Shown: piece by piece, positions 32,305 through 41,760 of the stretch
Layout: every line of letters begins with the position of its first letter
Position numbering within the stretch: position 1 is the stretch's first letter
From: an uncultured Fibrobacter sp.
GTDB lineage: Bacteria > Fibrobacterota > Fibrobacteria > Fibrobacterales > Fibrobacteraceae
NCBI RefSeq assembly: GCF_947305105.1
Contig: NZ_CAMZCS010000002.1
Location: 1 to 64,000, forward strand
Length of the DNA: 64,000 nucleotides
Reading direction: 5' to 3'
Position numbers and translations under genes: made by a program
Notes under the pieces: generated by a model
Seen by the model: the letters and a program-made list of their open reading frames with translations, nothing else
The model's database searches: none
What the model was told of the DNA's origin: nothing

Positions 32305-33822
32305 ATGACCCTAAAGAAACTGGTCCTAATTACGGCCGGGGCTTTGCTTCTTTCCGGAACCGCCATGGCAAGGAATATCAACGTGCCTGGTGATTACTCA
32401 AAGATTGCAGATGCCCTTGGAAATGCGGATGCCGGGGATACCATCCTTGTCAAACGTGGAACTTACAACGAAAACATCACCTTGATCATGGGTGTTGTGC
32501 TCAAGGGCGAGGATCCGCTCACTACCATCATCGATGGTGGCCGCCGCGGTCCGACCGTCATGGGTACTTCGGGTGCTGAAATGTCTCACTTCACGGTGAA
32601 GAACGGTATCGAAGGTATCCTTTGCGAGAACGCAGCTCCCTACATCCACCACTGCTATGTGCTGGATAACAAGGCAACGGGTATTGGCGCGTTCATTTCG
32701 CTCCCTTGGCTCCGTAACAACGTGGTGTACGGCAACCGCTGGTCCGGCATCCTCGCATGGGGTGCTAAGTCGCTGGATGCGTTCATTGAACACAACGTTG
32801 TCCTGCGCAACGGCTACTCTGGCCTTGCACTGAAGGGACCGACGAACGTGGTCGCCCGCAACAACATCTTCATGGAGAACCACTACTACGGTGTGTTCGC
32901 CGACCCGGCCGCCGGCCAGACGAAGGTGGAGTACAACAACATTTACAAGAACTACTATCCGTTCAACCAGTTCATCAAGGTGAACCGCACGAACGTTTCG
33001 CTCGACCCGAAGTTCATCAACCACTCGCTGTCGAAGCCGAACTTCTACTGCCAGTCCACCTCGCCGATGCTCAAGCGCGGCAAGGGCAAGGCCGACATCG
33101 GCCTTACCGCTGCTGAAGTGGCCAAGGACGAAGAACAAGTCGAAGAGACTCGTAATCCGGATACGGATGCCGACGGCCTCTGCGATCCGTGGGTTTCCGA
33201 AGAAGGCGTCTCTGACAAGTACGCTTCCGTTTGCACCGGCCTGGATAACTGCCCGGAAGAAGCCGAAGACTTCGATGGTTACCAGGACGACGATGGCTGC
33301 CCGGATCCTGACAACGACCGCGACGGTCTTTGCGATCCGTGGGTCGAAGCCAAGGGTATGCTCTCCAACTTCGCTCACGTCTGTAAGGGTGTTGACCTCT
33401 GCCCGGAACAGGCTGAAACCCAGAACGGCTACAAGGACGAAGATGGTTGCCCGGACGAAGTTCCGCAGCCGCCTAAGAAAGTGTTCGTCCTCGAAGGTGT
33501 GAACTTTGAATCTGGCAAGGCTACCATCACTCAGGACTCTTACGTGTCCCTGATGAAGGTTGTCGATATCATGGAAACCTTTGCTGAAACGACATTCGAA
33601 ATTGTCGGCCACACGGATAACGTGGGTATCAAGGAAAAGAACATGCAGCTCTCCGCTGACCGCGCCGCTGCCGTGAAGAACTTCCTTGTTGAAAAAGGTA
33701 TCGATGAGAGCCGTATGACTACGAGTGGCAAGGGTGATTCCCAGCCGGTCGCTTCCAACAAAACCCCTGAAGGGCGTGCGCAGAATCGTCGTATCGAATT
33801 CATCCGCACGGACATTAAGTAA
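32305..33822 (+). CDS. beta-helix / TSP3-like / OmpA-family peptidoglycan-binding protein
   Basis: The 505-residue exported protein has a signal peptide (LVLITAGALLLSGTAMA). An N-terminal right-handed beta-helix-like domain (about 25-255, pectate-lyase or NosD type, NNVVYGNRWSGILAWG) follows. Then come two calcium-type thrombospondin-3-like repeats (about 270-385: DTDADGLCDPW and DNDRDGLCDPW, each with DNCPE/DLCPE and DDDGCPD/DEDGCPD). The C-terminal OmpA domain (about 395-505) has NFESGKATI, VGHTDNVG and NRRIEF, so it should bind peptidoglycan non-covalently. It begins a run of envelope genes, and a possible ribosome-binding site (GGAG) is distant. Coupled to the next gene by a 9-base gap. 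Confidence 0.85.
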   Translation: MTLKKLVLITAGALLLSGTAMARNINVPGDYSKIADALGNADAGDTILVKRGTYNENITLIMGVVLKGEDPLTTIIDGGRRGPTVMGTSGAEMSHFTVKNGIEGILCENAAPYIHHCYVLDNKATGIGAFISLPWLRNNVVYGNRWSGILAWGAKSLDAFIEHNVVLRNGYSGLALKGPTNVVARNNIFMENHYYGVFADPAAGQTKVEYNNIYKNYYPFNQFIKVNRTNVSLDPKFINHSLSKPNFYCQSTSPMLKRGKGKADIGLTAAEVAKDEEQVEETRNPDTDADGLCDPWVSEEGVSDKYASVCTGLDNCPEEAEDFDGYQDDDGCPDPDNDRDGLCDPWVEAKGMLSNFAHVCKGVDLCPEQAETQNGYKDEDGCPDEVPQPPKKVFVLEGVNFESGKATITQDSYVSLMKVVDIMETFAETTFEIVGHTDNVGIKEKNMQLSADRAAAVKNFLVEKGIDESRMTTSGKGDSQPVASNKTPEGRAQNRRIEFIRTDIK

Positions 33823-33833
33823 AGGAGTAGGTG

Positions 33834-36215
33834 ATGATGCATACTAGTTTCATCAAAAAAGCAACAGTCTTTGGACTCGCTTTGGCCAGCACTTCTTTGT
33901 TCGCCGAGGCAACCTACTCTCCGCACAAGTACCAGCAGAATGACTGGTTCGCTGAATTCGGTGGTAACACTGCCATGTACGTGAACCCGGCTGGTATTTC
34001 TGAGACGGATCAGTTTGAATTGAGCTTTGGCTTCTTCAGTTCCATTAGTGGCGAAGCTAGCCAGGAATACGTCAGCTTTACCTATCCCGTTGATTACAAG
34101 CACACGTGGGGATTCTCCTTCTTCGAAAACGGTGCTTCTATCGATGGTGGTCAGTCCTATACCGAAAACGCATTCATGTTGGGTTATGCATACAACTTAA
34201 TCCACTGCATCGCTTTGGGTATCGACATCTCGGTTTTGCAGATTAACCAGTTCGATGAGAACAAGCACATCTCTCTTGGCTCTGACATCGGTATCAACTG
34301 GAATCCGATGGCCAACTCCAGGTTTGGTTACCTGTTGATTGGTGTTGCCTTGCAGAACATTGTTCAGCCGGGTATCAGCACCGAGGAAGGCTCTAGTTCC
34401 TATTCGTTCGTTGCTCCGGGATTCTTCGGCAGCGATCGTGACGATGCGTACAACATTCCTTCCAACTTGAACTTCTCCTTGTTCTATCGCGGTCTCAACC
34501 GCGCTCTGGAAGCCAAGGTTGAACTTTCCTTGATCGACGTGTTCCACTCCGACAGCGAAGGTGGCGACGGTATGAACCTCGAAGAAAGCTTCACGGTGAC
34601 ATACTTCCTCTCTCCGCACCTCGGTGTTCGTCTCCGCTTCACCAAGGAAGGTTACCCGGTTGCGGGCGCTACGGTTAACGTCAAGGATGTCAGCATCTTC
34701 CGTTACCTCGCTCTTGACCTTGAAATGTCTCACGATGACCTCTATGCCAAGAAGAACCGTGGCTTCATCTGGGCTGTCAAGCTCACTAGCCGCTTCGGTG
34801 ACACTCGCGAAGAGAAGATTGGTGAAGAACGTTATCGTCGCCTGAAGATCGAACCTGAAAACGACTACCGTGCTGCTATGCGCCTGTACTTGAACCGTCA
34901 GTTCCTCGAAGCCGCTTATGCCTTCGGTAAGGTCCAGACCAAGTACCCCGCATTCCACTTGGTTGACCAGGCTGCGTTCTACAAGGCAAAGTCCTTCGAA
35001 AACCTCCGTATGCACAAGGCTGCTAAGGCCGTGTACGAAGACGCTATCAAGCGCTATCCGCAGAGTGACCAGCGCGCCAAGTACCACTTCCAGTTGATGA
35101 ACATCGACTATAAGGAAGGCAAGTACACGGAAGCTATGACCAAGTATCAGAATATCGCCCAGAAGTTCGGCGAAAGCGACGTGAAGGCTGACGCTGACTA
35201 CGTTGCCGGCCAGATCAAGTTCGAACAGGGCCTCTATCAGGAAGCTGTCGACCTGCTCGCCGCCATCCTTCCGGGTAACGCCAACTACTTCTACGCCCGT
35301 TACACCATGGGTATCGCCTACAGCCGTATGGGCAAGTGGGACGAAGCCGAAAACTGCTTCCGCGATATTACGGAACAGCCGGTTTCCAACCAGTCCGAAC
35401 GCGACCTGCAGGATGCCGCTAAGGTGAAGCTCGGTCACATCTACTTCTCTGGTGAGAAGCCGGACATTGCTCAGGCCGCTCAGATGTACGGTCAGGTGCA
35501 GCCTGGTTCCCCGGTGTATGACGAAGCTATGCTCGGTATTGCATGGTCCTTCCTCAAGGTTAACAAGCCGAACGAAGCCATGAAGCCGGCCCAGTGGATT
35601 ATCAGCAACCTTCCGGAATCCTTCCTGGTTTCCGAAGCCTACCTGGTGATTGGTTACTGCCATTTCATGAAGAAGGATTACAACAATGCTGCTAAGGCCC
35701 TTGAACAGGCTGAAAAGCGTACCGAACAGCCGGTTGTGACTGTCGCTGCCCGCGATAGCGCCCGCCAGGCTTACGATGCGATGCAGGATGAATTTGACTC
35801 CGTGCAGGTCAAGGCTTTGGATCTTGCCCGTCAGCTCCCCACTCCGCGTGTGGAGAAGAAGCGCGAAGCTCTGCGTCCGTCCTTCGACAAGGCAAACAAG
35901 ACAATTGAAGATTACGCTGCATTTACCCAGAAGTCCATTCAGAGTGACCGCTTCGAATCCAACCGTAAGCGTATCTTGGACGACGCGGGCTTCACCTTGG
36001 CTACTGTGAAGACCAAGATGAGCCAGGGCAGCGCTTCCTCTGAAGCTGCTCAGGAACTCGAATCGTTGGAAGACGATCTTGACGTGGGCGGTGATGATAT
36101 GGGTGGTTCGTCGGATGCTGGTAGCAGCAGCGAAGCTCCTGCACCTGCTGGTGGCGACGAAAGCGCTGGCGGTTCTTCTGATGAACTCGGCGATGACCTC
36201 GGAGACGACTTCTAG
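33834..36215 (+). CDS. outer-membrane barrel (PorV/PorQ-like) fused to TPR repeats
   Basis: AAGGAG six bases before ATG 33834 sets the start, giving about 793 residues. After a signal peptide (ATVFGLALASTSLFAE), residues about 30-330 look like a PorV/PorQ-type barrel: FGGNTAMYVNPAGI near the start and many amphipathic strands. From about 345 to 640 there are tetratricopeptide repeats (for example AYAFGKVQTKYPAFHLVDQAAFYKAKSF), then a helical part and an acidic Ser/Gly tail (DDLDVGGDDMGG). A barrel joined to periplasmic TPRs would tie the outer membrane to a scaffold. Next gene follows after about 50 bases. Confidence 0.75.
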   Translation: MMHTSFIKKATVFGLALASTSLFAEATYSPHKYQQNDWFAEFGGNTAMYVNPAGISETDQFELSFGFFSSISGEASQEYVSFTYPVDYKHTWGFSFFENGASIDGGQSYTENAFMLGYAYNLIHCIALGIDISVLQINQFDENKHISLGSDIGINWNPMANSRFGYLLIGVALQNIVQPGISTEEGSSSYSFVAPGFFGSDRDDAYNIPSNLNFSLFYRGLNRALEAKVELSLIDVFHSDSEGGDGMNLEESFTVTYFLSPHLGVRLRFTKEGYPVAGATVNVKDVSIFRYLALDLEMSHDDLYAKKNRGFIWAVKLTSRFGDTREEKIGEERYRRLKIEPENDYRAAMRLYLNRQFLEAAYAFGKVQTKYPAFHLVDQAAFYKAKSFENLRMHKAAKAVYEDAIKRYPQSDQRAKYHFQLMNIDYKEGKYTEAMTKYQNIAQKFGESDVKADADYVAGQIKFEQGLYQEAVDLLAAILPGNANYFYARYTMGIAYSRMGKWDEAENCFRDITEQPVSNQSERDLQDAAKVKLGHIYFSGEKPDIAQAAQMYGQVQPGSPVYDEAMLGIAWSFLKVNKPNEAMKPAQWIISNLPESFLVSEAYLVIGYCHFMKKDYNNAAKALEQAEKRTEQPVVTVAARDSARQAYDAMQDEFDSVQVKALDLARQLPTPRVEKKREALRPSFDKANKTIEDYAAFTQKSIQSDRFESNRKRILDDAGFTLATVKTKMSQGSASSEAAQELESLEDDLDVGGDDMGGSSDAGSSSEAPAPAGGDESAGGSSDELGDDLGDDF

Positions 36216-36264
36216 TCTTCGGGGTTTTCCCCTTTTTAAAGAAATAATAGGTGGATAGATAACA

Positions 36265-39200
36265 ATGAAAAAACTCTTGCTTGTGAGCGCATTGATTTGT
36301 GCTCTAGTCGGAAATGCGTTTGCTGCATCCGACCCCTGTAAAGACAAAGTCGCCGAAGCCAAGAAGTTGGCGGCAAAGTGCAAATCCTACAAGAAGGGCA
36401 GCTCTGAATTCAAGAAGTGCGCAAGCTCTTACAAGGTCCTCAAGAACCAGGCCGACCAGGCTTGCCGTTCCGGTGGCCTCGACGAAAAGGGCATGCGTCA
36501 GGCTATTGCCCAGTGGGAAAAGCAGGTGAACAACTGTAAGGGTAAGCAGAACAAGCGTTGCGCTTCTGCACTCCAGCAGTTAGGTCACTACCAGTTCCAG
36601 TTGGAAGAGAAACTCTTCCTCGATGCTCAGGGCCAGTACGAAGAAGATGTGGCCTGGTGCGCTGACCGTGATAACAAGCCGGCCAAGTGCGCGAACATCG
36701 ACCAGCTCCCGAAGGCAGAGCACTCCAAGTCTCTCGGCTACTTCCTCGAATACATCGACAAGTACCCGAAGGAAGACAAGACGCCGGTCGTGATGTACCA
36801 GGCGGCTGCCGTGCTCGAAGCTAGCGGCGAAGACGACAAGGCTTACCGCCTCCGTGAACGTCTCGTCAAGGGCTTCCCGGAAAACGGTCTCGTGCCGAAG
36901 GCCTGGCTCCGTATGGCTGAATACCACTTCATGAACCGCAAGTTCCGCGACGCTATCAACGCCTATAAGAAGGTGACTGGCTTCGAGAACCTCACGGGTA
37001 AGGAAGCTGCCTTGGCCATGTACCACTTGGCTGAATCTTACTATAACATTGCCGAATACGAAACGGCTGCTATCAAGTACTACGATTACATCATCGGTGC
37101 CGACAAGGGCAAATATCCGAACGACTTGCGCGCAGAAGCTATGGACTTCATGGCTGCCTCCTTCTCTGACTTGGAAGGTGGTGGTGTCCAGGAAGCTGAA
37201 GCTTTCTTGAAGGACAAGAAGGTTGCTTTCAAGGACTCTGTGTACTACCGTATCGGTATGAAGAACAAGGACCATGACCGTAACGAAGAAGCTGTCCAGT
37301 CCTTCAAGCGCTTGATGCAGATCAACCCGGACTACATCGACGCTCCGCTCGCCGATATCGCCATGGTTGAAATCTTCATCGTGCAGCAGAAGTTCGACGA
37401 AGCCCAGCAGCATCGTTATGTTGTTGTGAAGCGTTATGACCGCAACTCTTCTTGGTACAAGAAGAACCAGAAGTATCCTGAATCTGTGAAGAATGCTGAA
37501 CGTGCAATCCGTTCCGCTATGCTTGACATCCCGCAGTTCCACCATGCGCGTGCTGCCAAGCTCACTAAGGAAGGTGACCTGGAAGCCGGTAAGAAGCAGT
37601 ATGCCGAAGCCATCAAGGCTTACGAAGCATTCCTGAAGCGTTACGCCAAGGAACCGACCTGGGACGAATACAAGGTGCACATCAACTTGGCCCTCGTCTA
37701 CCAGGAAATGGGTCAGTTTGCTAACGCCGCCAAGATGTTCAACTGGATTGTCGATACCGATACTACCCGCTACGGCCGTCGCCCGATGGGCTCCGAAGCT
37801 CTCCTGAAGAAGGAAGAAGCTGGTTACAACGCCGTGCTCATGATGGATCAGTCTCGTGAAAACGCCAAGAAGAACAAGTATGGCGACGATGCTGTCAAGG
37901 CTTACAAGTCCGAAGAAACCAAGGCTTACTTTGCTCAGGTTGACAAGTACATGAAGAAGTTTGGCAACAACAAGGAAGCTGCCGAACTTGCTTACAACGC
38001 TGCTATCGTCCACTATGACGCCAAGCAGTACAAGACTGCTGTGACGGTGCTCCGTGAACTTCGCCAGAAGTATCCGAACCACCAGTACATCTTGCTCATT
38101 AGCCGTATGCTTGCTCAGTCCTTGCTGGAATCCAACCAGCTCGACGAATCCTTGAAGGAATTCGAATGGCTCTACAAGCAGTATCACGATGTCAAGGCCA
38201 CCAGGAACGACTCCATGGCCAAGGAAATCGAAAAGGCTATCGCAGCTGTGCTCTTCCAGATGGCTGAACAGTCCGTGAAGAACGGCCAGTACGAAAAGGG
38301 TGCTCAGGCTTACTTGGCCCTCGTGAAGCGCTACCCGCTGGTCTCCTTCTCCGACAAGGCCGTGTTCGAAGCCGGTGCTGCTTACGAAAATGCCAAGCAG
38401 TACACCAAGGCTGCCGAGACCTTCATGATCTTGCCCAAGCAGTACTCTAGCTCTCCGTTGACCATCAAGGGCGTGCTCCGTGCCGCATCCGCTTACAAGA
38501 AGGACAACAAGCCGCGTGAAGCTGCTACGACGTTCCTCTTCATCACGAACCAGTTCCCGCAGGATTCCATGGCCTTCCAGGCAATCGGTTTTGCCGCCCA
38601 GACCTACGACTCCATCCCGGATAAGAAGCAGGCCGCTATCACCTTCGAACTCGCTTACAAGCGTTATCCGAAGAACGAAAAGACTCCGGCATTCCTCTAT
38701 AGCGCATGCTTGAGCTATGACGAAGCCAAGATGACCGACGAAGCTATCCGCTGCTCCAAGGACCTCGTTCGCGACTACCCGAAGAGCACCTATGCTCTTG
38801 ACGCTGCGTTCAGCATTCCGCTGGCCTACGCCAACGCCAAGAAGTGGGACGAAGCTGCTAAGGAATACCACAACTTCATCAGGATGTACACCGAAGACAA
38901 GGAAAAGCTGATTGCTGCCTACATCGGTGCCGCCCGTGCCTACATGGAACTCAAGGAAGAAGACAAGGCTGTCGAAGACTACCGCAAGACGCTGGAAGCC
39001 TACGACAAGTACGGTTTGCAGATCAAGAACGCCGACCCGGGCATTCCGGCCGAAGCGGCATTCTACCTCGGCGAACATGAATTCCGCAAGATGGAACCGT
39101 ATGTGCTGAAGGGTAAGGAAAAGGACAAGGCCAAGACCATCAAGACCTTGGTTGAAATCCTCCAGAAGGCCATGGGCCACTACTCCAAGTCTGCAGCCTA

Positions 39201-40020
39201 CGCTTCTGAAAAGTGGACCTTCCGTGCCACCAACAAGATGGGTATGCTCTTCGTGACGATGGCCGCCAAGATCCGCGAACAGGAACTGAACGGCAAGAAG
39301 GAAGAAGAACGTTTTGCTGAACGTATCACTGTTGTGCAGCAGCTCCCGAGCTACTACGAACAGGCTCGTCCGATCTTCCAGAAGAACATCGACCTTGCTC
39401 GTGACCAGGGCTTCTACAACCAAGACGTGATCGAGGCTGAAGAAGGTTATATCGAAATGTACTACCAGGGCTGCGCCGTGTTCGTCGAAGTCGCTGATGC
39501 ATTCGCTAACTCTCCGCTGCCTGACTCTGCCGCTATCGTGAAGGAATACGTGGAATACGAAGGTGCTGTCAAGGAAGACGCTATCGAAATGGCTCACGAA
39601 GACCTTGAAGCCTACCGCGAAGCCCTGAACGAAAAGTCTGAAGGTGCCAAGCAGCTTGCTATCCCGCAGTGCGCTACGGGTATCAAGGCCTCTGCTCACT
39701 ATGGTATCGATAACCAGTGGACCGCTAAGTTGTTCGAAACCTTGAAGTCTCTCGACGAGACCAACGAGGCTAACAACACCAAGATCGAGAAGTTCGACCC
39801 GTCTACGCTGTTCAGCGACCCGTCTTACTTCAAGACCAAGGCTCGTCTGGAACAGATTGCCAAGTCCGAAGTCATGACTCCGGAAGAGCAGCTCAACACC
39901 TACCGCGACATCATCAAGGATGCCAAGGCTGAGAACGAAAAGCTGAAGGCCGAACTCGCTAGCTTGAAGAAGCAGCTTGCTCCGGCTCCGGCTCCCGCAA
40001 CCTCTCCGGCTGGATACTAG
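36265..40020 (+). CDS. very long periplasmic TPR scaffold protein
   Basis: The 1251-residue exported protein has a signal peptide (LLLVSALICALVGNAFA) and a Cys-containing N-terminal helical region. It then has a long series of tetratricopeptide repeats from about 155 to 950, with YPKNEKTPAFLYSACLSY- and AAIKYYDYIIGA-type units. The last part is helical (about 960-1235) with a Lys/Glu coiled coil and an Ala/Pro tail. It has no catalytic motif. It likely forms a superhelical scaffold for protein contacts in the periplasm. Directly upstream of tolQ, separated by a terminator; AGGTGG precedes the ATG. Confidence 0.8.
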   Translation: MKKLLLVSALICALVGNAFAASDPCKDKVAEAKKLAAKCKSYKKGSSEFKKCASSYKVLKNQADQACRSGGLDEKGMRQAIAQWEKQVNNCKGKQNKRCASALQQLGHYQFQLEEKLFLDAQGQYEEDVAWCADRDNKPAKCANIDQLPKAEHSKSLGYFLEYIDKYPKEDKTPVVMYQAAAVLEASGEDDKAYRLRERLVKGFPENGLVPKAWLRMAEYHFMNRKFRDAINAYKKVTGFENLTGKEAALAMYHLAESYYNIAEYETAAIKYYDYIIGADKGKYPNDLRAEAMDFMAASFSDLEGGGVQEAEAFLKDKKVAFKDSVYYRIGMKNKDHDRNEEAVQSFKRLMQINPDYIDAPLADIAMVEIFIVQQKFDEAQQHRYVVVKRYDRNSSWYKKNQKYPESVKNAERAIRSAMLDIPQFHHARAAKLTKEGDLEAGKKQYAEAIKAYEAFLKRYAKEPTWDEYKVHINLALVYQEMGQFANAAKMFNWIVDTDTTRYGRRPMGSEALLKKEEAGYNAVLMMDQSRENAKKNKYGDDAVKAYKSEETKAYFAQVDKYMKKFGNNKEAAELAYNAAIVHYDAKQYKTAVTVLRELRQKYPNHQYILLISRMLAQSLLESNQLDESLKEFEWLYKQYHDVKATRNDSMAKEIEKAIAAVLFQMAEQSVKNGQYEKGAQAYLALVKRYPLVSFSDKAVFEAGAAYENAKQYTKAAETFMILPKQYSSSPLTIKGVLRAASAYKKDNKPREAATTFLFITNQFPQDSMAFQAIGFAAQTYDSIPDKKQAAITFELAYKRYPKNEKTPAFLYSACLSYDEAKMTDEAIRCSKDLVRDYPKSTYALDAAFSIPLAYANAKKWDEAAKEYHNFIRMYTEDKEKLIAAYIGAARAYMELKEEDKAVEDYRKTLEAYDKYGLQIKNADPGIPAEAAFYLGEHEFRKMEPYVLKGKEKDKAKTIKTLVEILQKAMGHYSKSAAYASEKWTFRATNKMGMLFVTMAAKIREQELNGKKEEERFAERITVVQQLPSYYEQARPIFQKNIDLARDQGFYNQDVIEAEEGYIEMYYQGCAVFVEVADAFANSPLPDSAAIVKEYVEYEGAVKEDAIEMAHEDLEAYREALNEKSEGAKQLAIPQCATGIKASAHYGIDNQWTAKLFETLKSLDETNEANNTKIEKFDPSTLFSDPSYFKTKARLEQIAKSEVMTPEEQLNTYRDIIKDAKAENEKLKAELASLKKQLAPAPAPATSPAGY

Positions 40021-40038
40021 CGGTAAAAACAATTTTAC

Positions 40039-40070
40039 GGGGAACCTTGTTCATAGGGTTCCCCCTTTAT
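40039..40070 (+). terminator. terminator after the long TPR gene
   Basis: GGGGAACC pairs with GGTTCCCC around a short loop, followed by CTTTATTT. Some read-through into the tolQ genes is possible because no strong T-run follows. Confidence 0.7.
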
Positions 40071-40097
40071 TTGAGGCGAAAATGGCGTTTTTTTATG

Positions 40098-40117
40098 GGT
40101 AAACAAAGTTTTACCCC
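40098..40117. repeat. small hairpin in the TPR-tolQ spacer
   Basis: GGGTAAA and TTTTACCC pair around CAAAG in the 190-base spacer before tolQ. It may be a leader structure. Confidence 0.4.
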
Positions 40118-40209
40118 TAGAACGCCCCTTTATTCCTCAAAAAAAATTAATTATGAACGCAGGATTTCAAAATTAACAAACAACACACTCAATAAAGGAG
40201 TACTAAACA

Positions 40210-40830
40210 ATGTCTAAAATGCTTGAATCTTTCAGCCCTGATGCAGATGGTTTCCAGTTCATGTGGATCATCTTGATCGTTTTCATGATCGGTCTTGGTT
40301 TCTCTATTGAACGTATCGTTTACATTATGCTCAAGAGCTCTAGCGGCCGTGCCCGCTTCCTCGCTGATTTCGGCAAGCTCATCTCTTCTCAGCAGTTTGA
40401 CCAGGCTCTGAGCCTCGCCAACGCTACCAACCTCCCGATTGCCCGCGTTATGGCCGCCATCGTTGGTGCCAAGAACCAGGGCCGCGACGGCATGCAGGCC
40501 GCTTGCGACGCCGTGTTCCTGACCGAAGCTCCGCGTCTCACTCGTTACGTCTCCATCATCTCCGTTATGGCTTCTATCTCCACGTTGCTCGGACTTATGG
40601 GTACGATTTACGGTCTGATCTTCACATTCGACGCTGTTGCTAACAAGCCGGCTGCTGAACGTCCGAAGGCTCTTGCTGACGGTATCGCTATCGCTATGGG
40701 TACTACGCTCCTCGGACTTCTCTCCGCCGTGCCTCTCCTGGTGATCGTCGGTATCCTCAACATGAACTCTGAACGTTTGATTCAGGAAATGGAAGAAAAG
40801 GGCCTCAAGATTATCAACTCCCTGTCGTAA
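40210..40830 (+). CDS. MotA/TolQ/ExbB proton-channel protein
   Basis: The 206-residue inner-membrane protein has the three-helix TolQ/ExbB plan: helix 1 at about 16-40, a cytoplasmic loop, helix 2 near 110-135 with the conserved GLMGTIYGLI motif, and helix 3 near 160-180 (MGTTLLGLLSAVPLLVIVG). It would form the pentameric proton channel around ExbD/TolR subunits. Genes for two ExbD/TolR-like proteins and a TonB/AgmX-like protein follow, so it powers that complex. AAAGGAG lies upstream of the ATG. Whether it belongs with Tol, Exb or gliding-motor channels cannot be decided without phylogeny. Confidence 0.9.
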   Translation: MSKMLESFSPDADGFQFMWIILIVFMIGLGFSIERIVYIMLKSSSGRARFLADFGKLISSQQFDQALSLANATNLPIARVMAAIVGAKNQGRDGMQAACDAVFLTEAPRLTRYVSIISVMASISTLLGLMGTIYGLIFTFDAVANKPAAERPKALADGIAIAMGTTLLGLLSAVPLLVIVGILNMNSERLIQEMEEKGLKIINSLS

Positions 40831-40872
40831 TAGTCGATTAGAGTAGAACTATTTAACTGGAGTTTATAAACT

Positions 40873-41757
40873 ATGGCAAAAGAAATCAAGAAGCCGAAAA
40901 AGCCAGAAGAACCGGACCTGTTGCCGGCGATGGGCTTGTTCACGATTCTGATTCCTATGCTGCTGTCCATGACGGCGTTCCAGAAGCTCGCCATCGTCGA
41001 AGTCAACCTGCCTGAGCGCAGCAACATGATTATGGACGATACGCCTCCCGAACCCGACCAGCAGGCATTGAATCTGTCGTTGGCTGTTACCACCGATTAC
41101 TTGGTAATCGGCGCACGTGGCGGTTTCCAGCCGAACGTGTACTTCAAGGAAATGTGGACTTTCCGTTGTAAGTCCGATGCTAAGCTCATTACCTACGCTC
41201 CGGAAGACGTGAAGTCCGTCGTTGAAGGCGGTCACGGCCCGAAGTGCCAGGACGGTTCTGAAATGGATGTCGAAAAGTATATCTACGACATCGAAACTAT
41301 CGAACTGTGGGCTATCCAAAAAGAATCCGAAGAAGATCCGGGTCGCGTGATTTGGGGCATGTATTCGTCTCAGGGCGAAGGCAGGCCGGATAGCGTTTAC
41401 CTCGACGGTGCAAACAACTTCCTCGCCCTTCCTGGCGAAGGCCCGCTCGGCTTGCAGAAGCCGGCTGCTCTGAAGTTGCCGAGTGCCGGTACTCGCGTAA
41501 GCACGCTTTCCGAGAACTCTGAACGCGCTCTGAAGCCCGATGCCGCCGCAAGCAACATCATTTATGCGCTCTCCGCATACGATGTGATTGCGAAGGATCT
41601 GATTGCTATCCATACGCAGTTCATCGACCTGGAAGACGTCGACAACATCATCATCGTGGCAAACGACGATACGCAGTTCGACAAGATCATCCAGCTCATG
41701 GACCGTGCTAAGGAAGCCGGTTTCACCAAGATCAACCTTGCGAAACTGGGAGGCTAA
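40873..41757 (+). CDS. ExbD/TolR-like protein with enlarged periplasmic domain and no membrane aspartate
   Basis: The 294-residue protein has the ExbD/TolR plan: a short cytoplasmic N terminus, one membrane helix (about 17-37), a VNLP junction and a periplasmic C-terminal domain. Aligning on VNLP, the position of the essential proton-carrying Asp of ExbD/TolR (D25 in E. coli ExbD) is occupied by Leu/Gly (LLPAMGLFTILIPM). The nearest Asp is at the membrane edge (PEEPD). About 150 residues are inserted in the periplasmic domain (about 75-225). It probably supports, rather than performs, proton transfer, with the next gene providing the Asp. Follows tolQ after 42 bases. Confidence 0.75.
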   Translation: MAKEIKKPKKPEEPDLLPAMGLFTILIPMLLSMTAFQKLAIVEVNLPERSNMIMDDTPPEPDQQALNLSLAVTTDYLVIGARGGFQPNVYFKEMWTFRCKSDAKLITYAPEDVKSVVEGGHGPKCQDGSEMDVEKYIYDIETIELWAIQKESEEDPGRVIWGMYSSQGEGRPDSVYLDGANNFLALPGEGPLGLQKPAALKLPSAGTRVSTLSENSERALKPDAAASNIIYALSAYDVIAKDLIAIHTQFIDLEDVDNIIIVANDDTQFDKIIQLMDRAKEAGFTKINLAKLGG

Positions 41758-41760
41758 TAC

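Noticed and set aside
36580-40032. An 1150-residue open frame on the minus strand, opposite the long TPR gene
   Set aside because: It is a shadow of a GC-rich, codon-biased gene; it has no signal peptide or domain, and the + strand frame shows clear TPR repeats.
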